Shown here: positions 16,786 through 24,254 of the stretch, piece by piece
How positions within the stretch are numbered: position 1 is the first letter of the stretch
Layout: every line of letters starts with the position of its first letter
Source of the DNA: GCA-2705445 sp002705445
GTDB taxonomy: Bacteria > Pseudomonadota > Gammaproteobacteria > Poriferisulfidales > GCA-002705445
Assembly: GCA_045561235.1 (NCBI GenBank)
Contig: JBJKYB010000002.1
Span: 372,001 to 436,000, forward strand
Reading direction: 5' to 3'
Length of the DNA stretch: 64,000 nucleotides
Position numbers and translations under genes: made by a program
Notes under the pieces: model-generated
Seen by the model: the letters and a program-made list of their open reading frames with translations, nothing else
What the model was told of the DNA's origin: nothing
Database searches by the model: none

Positions 16786-17336
16786 ATATTTTCAAATAAG
16801 CTCTCAACAAACTCGATTTCGCAATCTTTAAACCATTCAATATCTGGAAAATTTCTGTGTACCTCTTGTGAGCAATCTATAAAGCATTCGCAAACTAAAT
16901 AATTTATTTTATCTTCTTTAGATAGAAACTTACTATCATTATACTTATTCCAAAAAACTATGAATTTTCTAACAAGATTTTTTTCAATAAATCTATTGGC
17001 TTTTGTTTTTTCTTTTTTACTACCAAATGTAACCTTTTTTAATGTTTCAGCCATTTTTAATAACTTATAACTCATAGAACTAGCTGGGTGTGGCATACCT
17101 TGCAATAATTTACTTGTTTGTTGTAAATTAAAAATAGCTTCATTATATAATTTATTTCTTTCTTCAATAGTGTAGCTATTATTTTCGCTAAGAATTAAAA
17201 TTATAAAATCTTTAAATGTTTCTTCAAGATCTTTATGAATCTCTGCACTATCATTTTTTTTGAAATTATATTTTTTTGATATTGATTCACAAAAATCATC
17301 TTTGAAAATGTCTTTTAAGTCAAACGTCGAAACCAA
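16782..17336 (-). CDS. Unknown soluble protein (184 aa), TTG start
   Basis: A 184-residue mostly helical protein with no signal peptide or membrane span. It has a lysine-rich centre (KVTFGSKKEKTKANRFIEKN) and a C-terminal segment with cysteines (YLVCECFIDCSQEVHRNFPD). I do not recognise the family. The TTG start at 17336 is well supported by AGGAG six bases upstream; no ATG is available nearby. It is convergent with the FKBP gene (4-bp overlap). Confidence 0.65.
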   Translation of the reverse strand: MVSTFDLKDIFKDDFCESISKKYNFKKNDSAEIHKDLEETFKDFIILILSENNSYTIEERNKLYNEAIFNLQQTSKLLQGMPHPASSMSYKLLKMAETLKKVTFGSKKEKTKANRFIEKNLVRKFIVFWNKYNDSKFLSKEDKINYLVCECFIDCSQEVHRNFPDIEWFKDCEIEFVESLFENI

Positions 17337-17421
17337 ATTATACTCCTATTTGTATTAGGTTATGTTTAATTAATGCATAATACATACCATCTTGTTTAAG
17401 ACATTTAAATAGCATAAACAC

Positions 17422-17449
17422 TTGAATATTCTTGCAAAAATGGTATATT
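17422..17449 (+). promoter_or_regulatory. Candidate sigma-70 promoter for the small YRGV-repeat gene
   Basis: TTGAAT (17422-17427) and TATATT (17444-17449) with a 16-bp spacer. The -10 sits inside a GGTATA...TATACC inverted repeat (17442-17465), which could be an operator or the base of a leader hairpin. A further small hairpin CGCA-GAACC-like-TGCG follows at about 17468-17481. The untranslated leader would be about 70 nt. Confidence 0.45.
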
Positions 17450-17526
17450 TAAATCTGGTTATACCACGCAAGAACCTGCGTAACAAGTTCACTATATAAA
17501 TTGATTTAAATACTAGTGAGGTAGTT

Positions 17527-17700
17527 ATGCAAAATCAAATATATAGAGGCGTACAACACGCTACAAAAACAGAGTCAAACAGACAAAATAATTCAAATCT
17601 AACTTATAGAGGCGTTTCGCATGCACAAGGTAATACTCAGCGTGCAGCTCAAGTAAATGCTCAAATGAATTATAGAGGTTTGTCTTACTCTAGATCTTAA
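17527..17700 (+). CDS. Small protein with three YRG(V/L) repeats, DUF4278-like (57 aa)
   Basis: A 57-codon reading frame starting ATG at 17527 with GAGG five bases upstream. The protein contains YRGVQHA near residue 6, YRGVSHA near 28 and YRGLSYS near 50, at a regular spacing of 22 residues, separated by polar Asn/Gln-rich linkers. The YRGVxY/H motif resembles DUF4278, a family of very small proteins of unknown function. It has its own promoter and a strong terminator directly after it, so it is a monocistronic gene in an otherwise empty 438-bp gap. Function unknown. Confidence 0.72.
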   Translation: MQNQIYRGVQHATKTESNRQNNSNLTYRGVSHAQGNTQRAAQVNAQMNYRGLSYSRS

Positions 17701-17720
17701 TTTTCAATTAGGGTTATATT

Positions 17721-17776
17721 GAGATGCTATTTTGATTTGGTTCGCTCCTTAATCAACTAGCATCTCGATTTTTTTT
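17721..17776. terminator. Bidirectional intrinsic terminator
   Basis: GAGATGCTA (17721-17729) pairs with TAGCATCTC (17758-17766), and an inner TTGATT/AATCAA pair extends the stem. It is followed by GATTTTTTTT. It ends transcription of the small YRGV gene. The opposite strand gene, cbbQ, stops at 17775 right at the U-tract, so the same stem may serve it from the other side. Confidence 0.8.
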
Positions 17777-18587
17777 AGAACAAGGAAGAACTTAATTCAT
17801 TAACAGCTTTAAGCATTTCTAAGTCATCTGTAATGGCTTCAGATATTGAGCACCTACATGCAGTATTAGGATTCACACCCGATACAATTAGCTTTGCGGC
17901 ATGAACAAGTAATCTTGTACTAGCACCCTCATCTAAACCGTTTCCTTTTAAATTTCTAGTCATGTGTGCAAATTTAACTAATGAAGTACTCAACTCGCTG
18001 TCTATACCAGTTTCACTTTCAATAATTGATTGTTCAATCTTGGCCTCAGGGTAATCAAACTCTAACGCAACGAATCTTTGTCTTGTACTTTGTTTTAAAT
18101 CTTTAAGAATACTTTGATATCCAGGATTATAAGAAATTGCCATACAAAACTCAGGGGTTGCCTCCAAAACTTCGCCAACCTTTTCGATAGGAAGTACTCT
18201 TCTATCGTCACATAAGGGATGAATAACAACGGTTGTGTCCTTTCTTGCTTCAACTATTTCATCTAAATAGCATATTGCTCCAGCTCTTACTGCTTTGGCC
18301 AATGGACCGTCAATCCAAACTGTATCACTACCTGATATAAGATATCGTCCGACTAAGTCAGATGCGGTCAAATCATCATGGCAGGAAACTGTTATCAAAG
18401 GTCTTTTTAGACGCCAACTCATATACTCCATAAACCTAGTTTTACCACAACCAGTTGGACCTTTAAGCAATATAGGTAATTGATTTTTATAGGCGCTTTC
18501 GAATACCTCTATTTCATCCCTAACCGCGTGATAATAAGGCTCTTCTTTAATTATGTAGTCTTCAGCTTTAAAAGTATTTGCATCCAT
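17775..18587 (-). CDS. cbbQ: CbbQ-type AAA+ ATPase (Rubisco activase component)
   Basis: 270-residue MoxR-class AAA+ ATPase with Walker A GPTGCGKT (43-50), Walker B AICYLDEI (about 104-111) and the CbbQ/NorQ-specific SYNPGYQSILKDLKQSTRQR (about 152-171). CbbQ works with the VWA protein CbbO to remodel inhibited Rubisco; the closely related NorQ acts on nitric oxide reductase. Here neither cbbO nor cbbL/M is adjacent; it lies at the end of the aprMBA unit. The residues fit CbbQ better than NorQ, but the partner is outside the window. Confidence 0.82.
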   Translation of the reverse strand: MDANTFKAEDYIIKEEPYYHAVRDEIEVFESAYKNQLPILLKGPTGCGKTRFMEYMSWRLKRPLITVSCHDDLTASDLVGRYLISGSDTVWIDGPLAKAVRAGAICYLDEIVEARKDTTVVIHPLCDDRRVLPIEKVGEVLEATPEFCMAISYNPGYQSILKDLKQSTRQRFVALEFDYPEAKIEQSIIESETGIDSELSTSLVKFAHMTRNLKGNGLDEGASTRLLVHAAKLIVSGVNPNTACRCSISEAITDDLEMLKAVNELSSSLF

Positions 18588-18675
18588 AACAATTCTCTAA
18601 AAAATAAAGCTTAAAAGTATATTACAAACATAACATTCGCAAGCTGTTTATTCTTTATATTCATAAGTAGCAGAA

Positions 18676-19194
18676 TCAATTGAAACAATAAGGAATTATC
18701 TTCCAATCATCCTTAGCTATTTCTATTTGTACAAAACAAGGTCCACCATCATTATTTCTTGTATGCCCACAAGCTCCAGGATTAACGACCCAGGGAGATT
18801 CTTCCTGGTCGCATGCTTGTATATGTGTATGACCATAAATAATTAGTTTGGCTTGCGGGTAAGATTTTCTAAGACCCTCATGATCTGCGTGATGACCAAA
18901 GCGATCGCCATGCTCTATCGATATAATTTCATTGTTAATTTTAATAGTCTCAGACTTTTTTAATTTAGCAATTATTTCTTTGTCTTTACCATCACTATAT
19001 CTATCTGGAATATCATTATTACCAGCAACCATATAAACTTGATCACAGTATCTATGTAAATCTGAGATTATTGCTGTACTACAAATATCGCCAGCATGAA
19101 TAATAACGTCCGTATTTTTTAAATAATCAATTATATGACTGTCTATATGCCCGTGAGTATCCGATATTATTGAAACTGAACTTACCTCTTTCAT
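18676..19194 (-). CDS. YfcE/MJ0936-type metallophosphoesterase
   Basis: 172 residues with the calcineurin-like metal motifs in order: ISDTHGH (D-x-H) near 10, IIHAGDICS (GD) near 32, VAGNND (GNxD) near 57, EHGDRFG (GH-like) near 94 and YGHTHI (GHTH) near 119. Such enzymes hydrolyse small phosphodiesters; the physiological substrate is unknown. It lies 3 bp downstream of the unknown 116-aa gene that follows aprA, so it seems part of the same transcript. Confidence 0.88.
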   Translation of the reverse strand: MKEVSSVSIISDTHGHIDSHIIDYLKNTDVIIHAGDICSTAIISDLHRYCDQVYMVAGNNDIPDRYSDGKDKEIIAKLKKSETIKINNEIISIEHGDRFGHHADHEGLRKSYPQAKLIIYGHTHIQACDQEESPWVVNPGACGHTRNNDGGPCFVQIEIAKDDWKIIPYCFN

Positions 19195-19197
19195 TAT

Positions 19198-19548
19198 TTA
19201 GAATATAGTGGCACCAAAAACTTTAACTTCCTCGTTTTCCAAGCCTAATACTAATCTTCCTAAATAATCCCCAGGGAACTCGGTGCTAGTTTGCTTATAA
19301 AGAACGGTGATATGATCATTTCTTCTCAAACAACCTAATGGGTTTGCTTCTTCGGTTAGTGCAGATAAAAGTTTATTGTTTGCCCACTGTTTACCAATCT
19401 CTACTTCGTGTGCGCCCATTAACATGGTTTCTGAAAAGTTTTTAGTAAAGCCCCCATAATCCTGTTTATTGGAAGCTTTGACTAAATCAACCCAAAAAGG
19501 GTCTGCTATTTGGAATATCTCATCATCCGTTTTTTTTAAAAGATCCAT
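19198..19548 (-). CDS. Unknown protein encoded directly after aprA (116 aa)
   Basis: A 116-residue soluble protein starting on the base after the aprA stop. Features are FWVDLVKASNKQDYGGFTKN near the N-terminus, one cysteine (NPLGCLRRNDHI) and a C-terminal beta-rich part GRLVLGLENEEVKVFGATIF. The layout of an amphipathic helix with WxxLVxAxNxxDY followed by strands recalls small NTF2-like folds, but I cannot assign it. Tight coupling to aprA suggests a role in, or co-regulation with, sulfite oxidation. Confidence 0.7.
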   Translation of the reverse strand: MDLLKKTDDEIFQIADPFWVDLVKASNKQDYGGFTKNFSETMLMGAHEVEIGKQWANNKLLSALTEEANPLGCLRRNDHITVLYKQTSTEFPGDYLGRLVLGLENEEVKVFGATIF

Positions 19549-21399
19549 TTACCCCGCCTTCTTTTTCTCCTCATCTACAATATGATAAAGCGGCGCTTTT
19601 TCCATGGTAAATTTACCTGTCTCAGGATCTCTTCTAGACAATGTTAGGCAATGCCAATTCTCATCATCTAATTTCATCTTATCAGATCTGTAATAGTAAC
19701 CTGGCCATCTTGTTTCTTCTCTAAACAAAGTATGCTCTGTTACACATTGTGAAACTAATGTTCGATGTTTTAATTCCCAAGCTCTCATCAATTGATGAAG
19801 ATCTTCAGCTCCAATATTTTCTAAATCTTCTTGAAGTATACCTAGATCTTTTAATCCTTTTTTCAATTGATTTTCATTACATTGGTATCCGACTGTTATG
19901 CCACCACAGTACTCATCCATAATTTTTTGTAATCTCTGTAGTCCTTGAATTGGCAATATATAACTTGGAGAAACTGTTCCAGCAGTAATTTCATTTCTAC
20001 CAATTGTGAAATTATCTAACGGTTTGAAAACTTCTTCTTTAAAGTTATTTATTTGCTTCTCAGTAACACTAGGTTTAGATTCCATATCCTTGATATACTG
20101 TACGGCTGCTTTCGCGGCTAAACGTCCTTCTGTGAATGATCCTGAGGAGAATTTATGCGCTGTTCCACCAACGGTATCACCAGCTCCAAAAACTCCATCG
20201 ACTGTCATCATTCTGTTGTAACCCCAGAAATATTCTTTAGGAGATAAATCTGATGGTCCACTTACCCAAGCTCCAGAACATGTAGCATGAGAACCCATAA
20301 CGTATGGCTCTGAGGTAGTAAGCTCAGGGTTTTGATATTTAGGATCAATATCTTGTGAAGCCCATACAACTGCTTGACCAACTGTCATACCTAAGAAGTT
20401 CTCCCATCCAATAACCTCTAAATGTGGATCCTGGAAGGCTTCCATGGTTACCATATGGATAGGACCTCTACCAGCTTTGACTTCTTCCAAGAAAGCATGG
20501 TTTCTTAAACATGTTGGTGTAGGATGATGATCAATATAGTCTCCAACCATCTCTTTGGTTTGGTCATACCATTTTGATTCATACTCTTCACCATAAGTAT
20601 TTTGAGTATAAGTTTTAAGATGTAAGAAATATGCTCCAACTGGACCATAACCATCTTTAAACCTACATAGAACAATTCTATTTTCCATTTGAGTCATTTT
20701 AGCGCCCAATAAAATTGGTAACGCATAACATGAACCATTGCTCCAAGGCGCGTACCAAGTTCTTCCCATACCTTCACCCACTGCTCTTGGCTTAAAGATG
20801 TGTGAAGCACCACCTGCGCATATGATAGTTGCTTTTGCACGGAACACATGAAAGTCACCTGTTCTCATATTAAAACCAACAGCACCACCACAGCGGTTAT
20901 CCTTACTTTCATCCTTTAAAAGATGGGTAATCATTACACGGTTATAAATCTTGCTGGCAGATTTCTTTGCAGCTTCAGCTACGATAGGCTTATAACTTTC
21001 ACCATGAATCATAATTTGCCATTTACCTTCTCTTTGGTAACGACCTTCTTTATTTTTCATTAATGGAAGTCCCCACTCTTCAAACATATGAACACATGAG
21101 TCAACATGACGAGCCATATCTAAAGCTAGATCTTCACGAACCATACCCATTAAATCATTTCTTGCATAACGTACATGGTCTTCTGGTTGATTTTCGTTCC
21201 AACGTGTTCCCATGTAACAGTTAATCGCATAAAGACCTTGAGCAACAGCACCACTTCGGTCAATGTTTGCTTTTTCAACACAAACAATGTTCATATCACG
21301 GCCCCAGTACCTAGATTCAAATGTTGCTCCAGTGCCGGCCATTCCGCCACCAACAATAAGGATATCGCAATCCTCGTAAACTGTTTTGTGATCTGCCAT
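19549..21399 (-). CDS. aprA: Adenylylsulfate reductase, alpha subunit (AprA)
   Basis: FAD-containing subunit of APS reductase, acting in the oxidative direction in sulfur oxidisers: sulfite + AMP to APS + 2 electrons. The 616 residues show the dinucleotide loop GGGMAGTGA at 17-25, CAGGASHIFKPRAVGEGMGR, the WYAPWSNGSCYALP region lining the substrate channel, and FGAGDTVGGTAHKFSSGSF near the flavin. Start ATG overlaps the aprB stop by one base (TAATG). Codons are visibly G+C-richer than neighbours, as in highly expressed genes. A sulfate adenylyltransferase to complete the pathway is not in the window. Confidence 0.97.
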   Translation of the reverse strand: MADHKTVYEDCDILIVGGGMAGTGATFESRYWGRDMNIVCVEKANIDRSGAVAQGLYAINCYMGTRWNENQPEDHVRYARNDLMGMVREDLALDMARHVDSCVHMFEEWGLPLMKNKEGRYQREGKWQIMIHGESYKPIVAEAAKKSASKIYNRVMITHLLKDESKDNRCGGAVGFNMRTGDFHVFRAKATIICAGGASHIFKPRAVGEGMGRTWYAPWSNGSCYALPILLGAKMTQMENRIVLCRFKDGYGPVGAYFLHLKTYTQNTYGEEYESKWYDQTKEMVGDYIDHHPTPTCLRNHAFLEEVKAGRGPIHMVTMEAFQDPHLEVIGWENFLGMTVGQAVVWASQDIDPKYQNPELTTSEPYVMGSHATCSGAWVSGPSDLSPKEYFWGYNRMMTVDGVFGAGDTVGGTAHKFSSGSFTEGRLAAKAAVQYIKDMESKPSVTEKQINNFKEEVFKPLDNFTIGRNEITAGTVSPSYILPIQGLQRLQKIMDEYCGGITVGYQCNENQLKKGLKDLGILQEDLENIGAEDLHQLMRAWELKHRTLVSQCVTEHTLFREETRWPGYYYRSDKMKLDDENWHCLTLSRRDPETGKFTMEKAPLYHIVDEEKKKAG

Positions 21400-21899
21400 T
21401 AGTAGTAAACTCCTTGCTTAAATGTATCTTTAGCACGTGAAGGTAAACCATCTTCATTAATTAATTCAGCTTCTCTGTTATCACCGATTTTTAAGTAGTC
21501 AGGCTCATTGAAAAGTAATTGAGATTCATGCGCTGCTTCATCAGGAACTTCTGCATCTGCAACTTTATGAATATGTTTTCCCCAAGGCTTTGTAGTAATA
21601 GGTGATACAAAGTTTTTCTCGGTTCCATTTCTAAATGTAATTCTCCAAGAGATAGTTCCTTTTTCTTCTTCTCTTAAAACTCTTACTTTATGTCCCATAG
21701 GTGCAAAGTCAGCATATCCTCTAGCATCAATTGCATTCTGAGGGCAGGCTTTCACACACGAATAGCATTCCCAACAAAAGTTTGGCTCGATATTTACTGC
21801 ACGTCTAATTTTTGGATCGATATGCATAATATCTGAAGGGCAGATATCTACGCAGTGTCCGCAACCGTCACAACGGGTCATATATACAAAAGTTGACAT
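21399..21899 (-). CDS. aprB: Adenylylsulfate reductase, beta subunit (AprB)
   Basis: 166-residue iron-sulfur subunit carrying electrons away from AprA. Two ferredoxin-type cysteine clusters are visible at the N-terminus, CDGCGHCVDICP (9-20) and CWECYSCVKACP (about 42-53), for two [4Fe-4S] centres. The C-terminal tail that wraps AprA is present. A 60-bp AT-rich gap separates it from aprM, and an AGGAGA ribosome-binding site precedes the ATG. Confidence 0.97.
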   Translation of the reverse strand: MSTFVYMTRCDGCGHCVDICPSDIMHIDPKIRRAVNIEPNFCWECYSCVKACPQNAIDARGYADFAPMGHKVRVLREEEKGTISWRITFRNGTEKNFVSPITTKPWGKHIHKVADAEVPDEAAHESQLLFNEPDYLKIGDNREAELINEDGLPSRAKDTFKQGVYY

Positions 21900-21959
21900 A
21901 ATTTTTCTCCTATTACTTTCTCAAATTAATTAATTAAAAATCCTTTACTCATCCTAACA

Positions 21960-22760
21960 TTAATAATGTCTAGGCGCTTCACGTTTAATTCCTAAACCAA
22001 ATTGTTCTGGTGCATCTGCTGGGACTGGCAAGCCATCTCTTGATCCATCAGCCTCTGCTAAATGTTTTTGTATCGCAGCACCTGGCTTATAGAACATATG
22101 CGCAAACTTAGACCAGTACACGCCACCAAATAAAACTATGTTTGATAAAACAAACAATACTAAAAATAAAGTACTCCAAGCAGAACCTGCTGCTTGAAAG
22201 AAAGACCATAACAATCCAAATGTAGAAGTAATCACTAACGATAATACAAATAAATCAGTGAACACAACTCGATACCATTTGTGCCCCTCAGCTGCTACGT
22301 CTACTCTTAAGAAAAACCAAAACCAATATGCGCCAAGACATGTCATTGCCATGCCTAAGTGCCATAAGTTTGTAATGATTACTGGTGTAACTGATGTGGG
22401 AGTTGCATATTTAAATACTAATACTGCTGATGCACCCCAAAAAATAATGGTTCCATACATGCCTAGTAAATGAGCTACTTGTCTTTTCCAACCACAGAAC
22501 TCACCAGATATTAAAACATCATGAGCTACTGTTTTAACAATAATTTCGGCTTTCTTCCCTGTAGGAACATTTGTTTTTGCTTTTTCTTTTGCTTTTTTTG
22601 CATTGTCAAAAAAATATTTAACATTTTTTTTATGTTTGATATCTAAAAGGACACCACCGATAGTCAGTGCTGCCATAGCAATCAAAAAACCTTGTAAGGC
22701 TATTGTTGGAACTGAATTTGATAATTCCACAAACGGATTTATATTTACAAACGTTGGCAT
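21960..22760 (-). CDS. aprM: AprM, membrane anchor of APS reductase
   Basis: A 266-residue membrane protein with about five helices (segments beginning near TIALQGFLIAM, LLGMYGTIIFWG, LWHLGMAMTCLG, VLSLVITSTFGLL and FLVLFVLSNIVLF) and histidines that could hold haem. AprM is found beside aprBA in gammaproteobacterial sulfur oxidisers and is thought to pass electrons to the quinone pool. I place the start at ATG 22760, because an AGGAGGGG ribosome-binding site lies just before it; an upstream in-frame TTG at 22781 would place that site inside the gene. Confidence 0.88.
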   Translation of the reverse strand: MPTFVNINPFVELSNSVPTIALQGFLIAMAALTIGGVLLDIKHKKNVKYFFDNAKKAKEKAKTNVPTGKKAEIIVKTVAHDVLISGEFCGWKRQVAHLLGMYGTIIFWGASAVLVFKYATPTSVTPVIITNLWHLGMAMTCLGAYWFWFFLRVDVAAEGHKWYRVVFTDLFVLSLVITSTFGLLWSFFQAAGSAWSTLFLVLFVLSNIVLFGGVYWSKFAHMFYKPGAAIQKHLAEADGSRDGLPVPADAPEQFGLGIKREAPRHY

Positions 22761-22911
22761 ATCCCCTCCTGTTATGACCAATATCTAAAACTGTACGTTA
22801 TTATATTATTTTGGTGTCTTCCTGCACCTCTACGTATGCTATATACTATACTCTACAAGGGTTAAAGAATGCTAATAGCAAAATTTTTGTTAACTATAAG
22901 TAAAATTTATA

Positions 22912-23463
22912 ATGTCGGAAAAAACTACACCAGTATGCGACTATGGACAAAATGCATACGACTTTAACTTGGTTTGTACAAATGACAAGATTTGGACTTT
23001 AGATAGTCTGAAGGGTGAGCGTGGCTTATTACTTTTTTTCATCTGTAACCACTGTCCGTTCGTCAAAGCTATCATTCCAAAGCTGGTTAAAGTTACTAAT
23101 ACTTTAATAGATCATGGTATAAATTCTGCTGGTATTATGTCAAACGATGCAAATGATTACCCAGAGGACTCTTTTGAAAACATGGGTAAGGCTGCAAAAA
23201 AAAATAAATTTTCTTTTCCCTATTTATATGACGAAACTCAAGAAATTGCCAAAAAATATGGTGCTGTTTGCACGCCAGATTTTTTTGGATATAACGCTTC
23301 TTTAGAACTTCAATATCGTGGAAGATTAGATGCGACTAGAATGTCTATAACAAGTGATGATTTGGAACCAGAATTACTAAAAGCTATGATAGAAATTTCG
23401 CAATCTGGTCAGGGTCCTGATGTTCAAAATCCAAGTGTCGGTTGTTCTATCAAATGGAAATAG
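22912..23463 (+). CDS. Thioredoxin-fold protein, peroxiredoxin-like
   Basis: A 183-residue cytoplasmic protein (no signal peptide) of the AhpC/TSA-redoxin type. The redox motif is CNHC in FFICNHCPFVKAI near residue 44, followed by a TPDFFGYN loop that supplies the cis-proline-like turn. Homologues are annotated only as thioredoxin family proteins. Divergent from aprM with a ~150-bp gap that would carry both promoters; I could not fix the -35 elements there. Confidence 0.83.
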   Translation: MSEKTTPVCDYGQNAYDFNLVCTNDKIWTLDSLKGERGLLLFFICNHCPFVKAIIPKLVKVTNTLIDHGINSAGIMSNDANDYPEDSFENMGKAAKKNKFSFPYLYDETQEIAKKYGAVCTPDFFGYNASLELQYRGRLDATRMSITSDDLEPELLKAMIEISQSGQGPDVQNPSVGCSIKWK

Positions 23464-23467
23464 CAGC

Positions 23468-23872
23468 TTAATAGTTATTGTAAATCTTCTTTTCTAAGGA
23501 GCCATCATAAAGTTTTTGAAATTTTTCTGCTATAGACGAGCCTTCAATAGTGATATTTTTTCTTTGGTTAAGGCACTGTCCGGCAGAATTAGAAGTGATA
23601 GTAGAATCAGCGTTTATACTTTCCATATACTTTTGTTTTTTCACTAAATCGTGCTTTTGTGAATAGTATTTTTCAAAAGAACCGTCGTAAAGCTTTTGGA
23701 ATCTTTCTGCCATTGTTAAACCAGAAAATACTTGGGTATCAGCTTTATTACTAAAGCAGTTTGCGCTCGGTGTGACTGTGTTTTTTATAGCAGATGATGG
23801 ATCAAAAGCAGAAGATATGCTGATTGAAGAAACTAAAATTATTAAACTTAAAAATATTCTACAAAACCTCAT
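23468..23872 (-). CDS. Secreted protein with a duplicated C...AExFQKLYDGSxEK unit (134 aa)
   Basis: 134 residues with a clear N-terminal signal peptide ending near ISISSAFDPS. The mature part holds two copies of a unit: NCFSNK ... MAERFQKLYDGSFEKYY and QCLNQR ... IAEKFQKLYDGSLEKKI. Each begins with a cysteine about 22 residues before the conserved helix. The unit is about 60 residues long and 15 of 18 helix positions agree or are conservative. I do not recognise a family. Likely periplasmic; the two cysteines could form a disulfide. Confidence 0.75.
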   Translation of the reverse strand: MRFCRIFLSLIILVSSISISSAFDPSSAIKNTVTPSANCFSNKADTQVFSGLTMAERFQKLYDGSFEKYYSQKHDLVKKQKYMESINADSTITSNSAGQCLNQRKNITIEGSSIAEKFQKLYDGSLEKKIYNNY

Positions 23873-23918
23873 AAAATTATAATATCAGTAAATTTCAAAA
23901 ATTCCAATTCTATGTAAT

Positions 23919-24236
23919 TTAAAATAACCTTTGCATTTCCTCTTGTAACGCTTTTTTTTCTAATGTCTCTTTTAATAAATCTTCTTGTGTTCCCCATTTG
24001 TCATCAAATTTTTTTGGAGAATGATGGTAGGATTCTTCACTGTTTCGATGATGATGTGGACAAAGTGGAATCACTTCATAGTTAGTAGCTTTTTTACCCA
24101 TGCCGGTATTACTAATAATATGATGTAATTCTGCAGGACTACCAGGATACCCCATCTTATGACAAATAATACAGCCTAAATCTGCAACTGCTCTCATGTG
24201 TAATTTTTCATCTTTTGTTTTTGCTTTTTTAGCCAT
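23919..24236 (-). CDS. Ref-like HNH nuclease domain protein
   Basis: 105 residues with the pattern of the phage P1 Ref / recombination-enhancement nuclease family: VADLGCIICHKMGYPGSPAE with two cysteines, AELHHI, GMGKKATNYEVIPLCPHHHR and an acidic Lys-rich helix at the C-terminus. Ref is an HNH nuclease that cuts DNA where RecA forms a D-loop. It lies 18 bp downstream of umuC in the same direction, which suggests an SOS-type, possibly phage- or plasmid-derived, cassette umuD-umuC-ref. Confidence 0.82.
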   Translation of the reverse strand: MAKKAKTKDEKLHMRAVADLGCIICHKMGYPGSPAELHHIISNTGMGKKATNYEVIPLCPHHHRNSEESYHHSPKKFDDKWGTQEDLLKETLEKKALQEEMQRLF

Positions 24237-24254
24237 GTTTCACCCCCTGTATTT

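Noticed and set aside
22761..22781. TTG start of aprM at 22781
   Set aside because: A strong AGGAGGGG ribosome-binding site lies between this codon and the ATG at 22760, which is therefore the better start.
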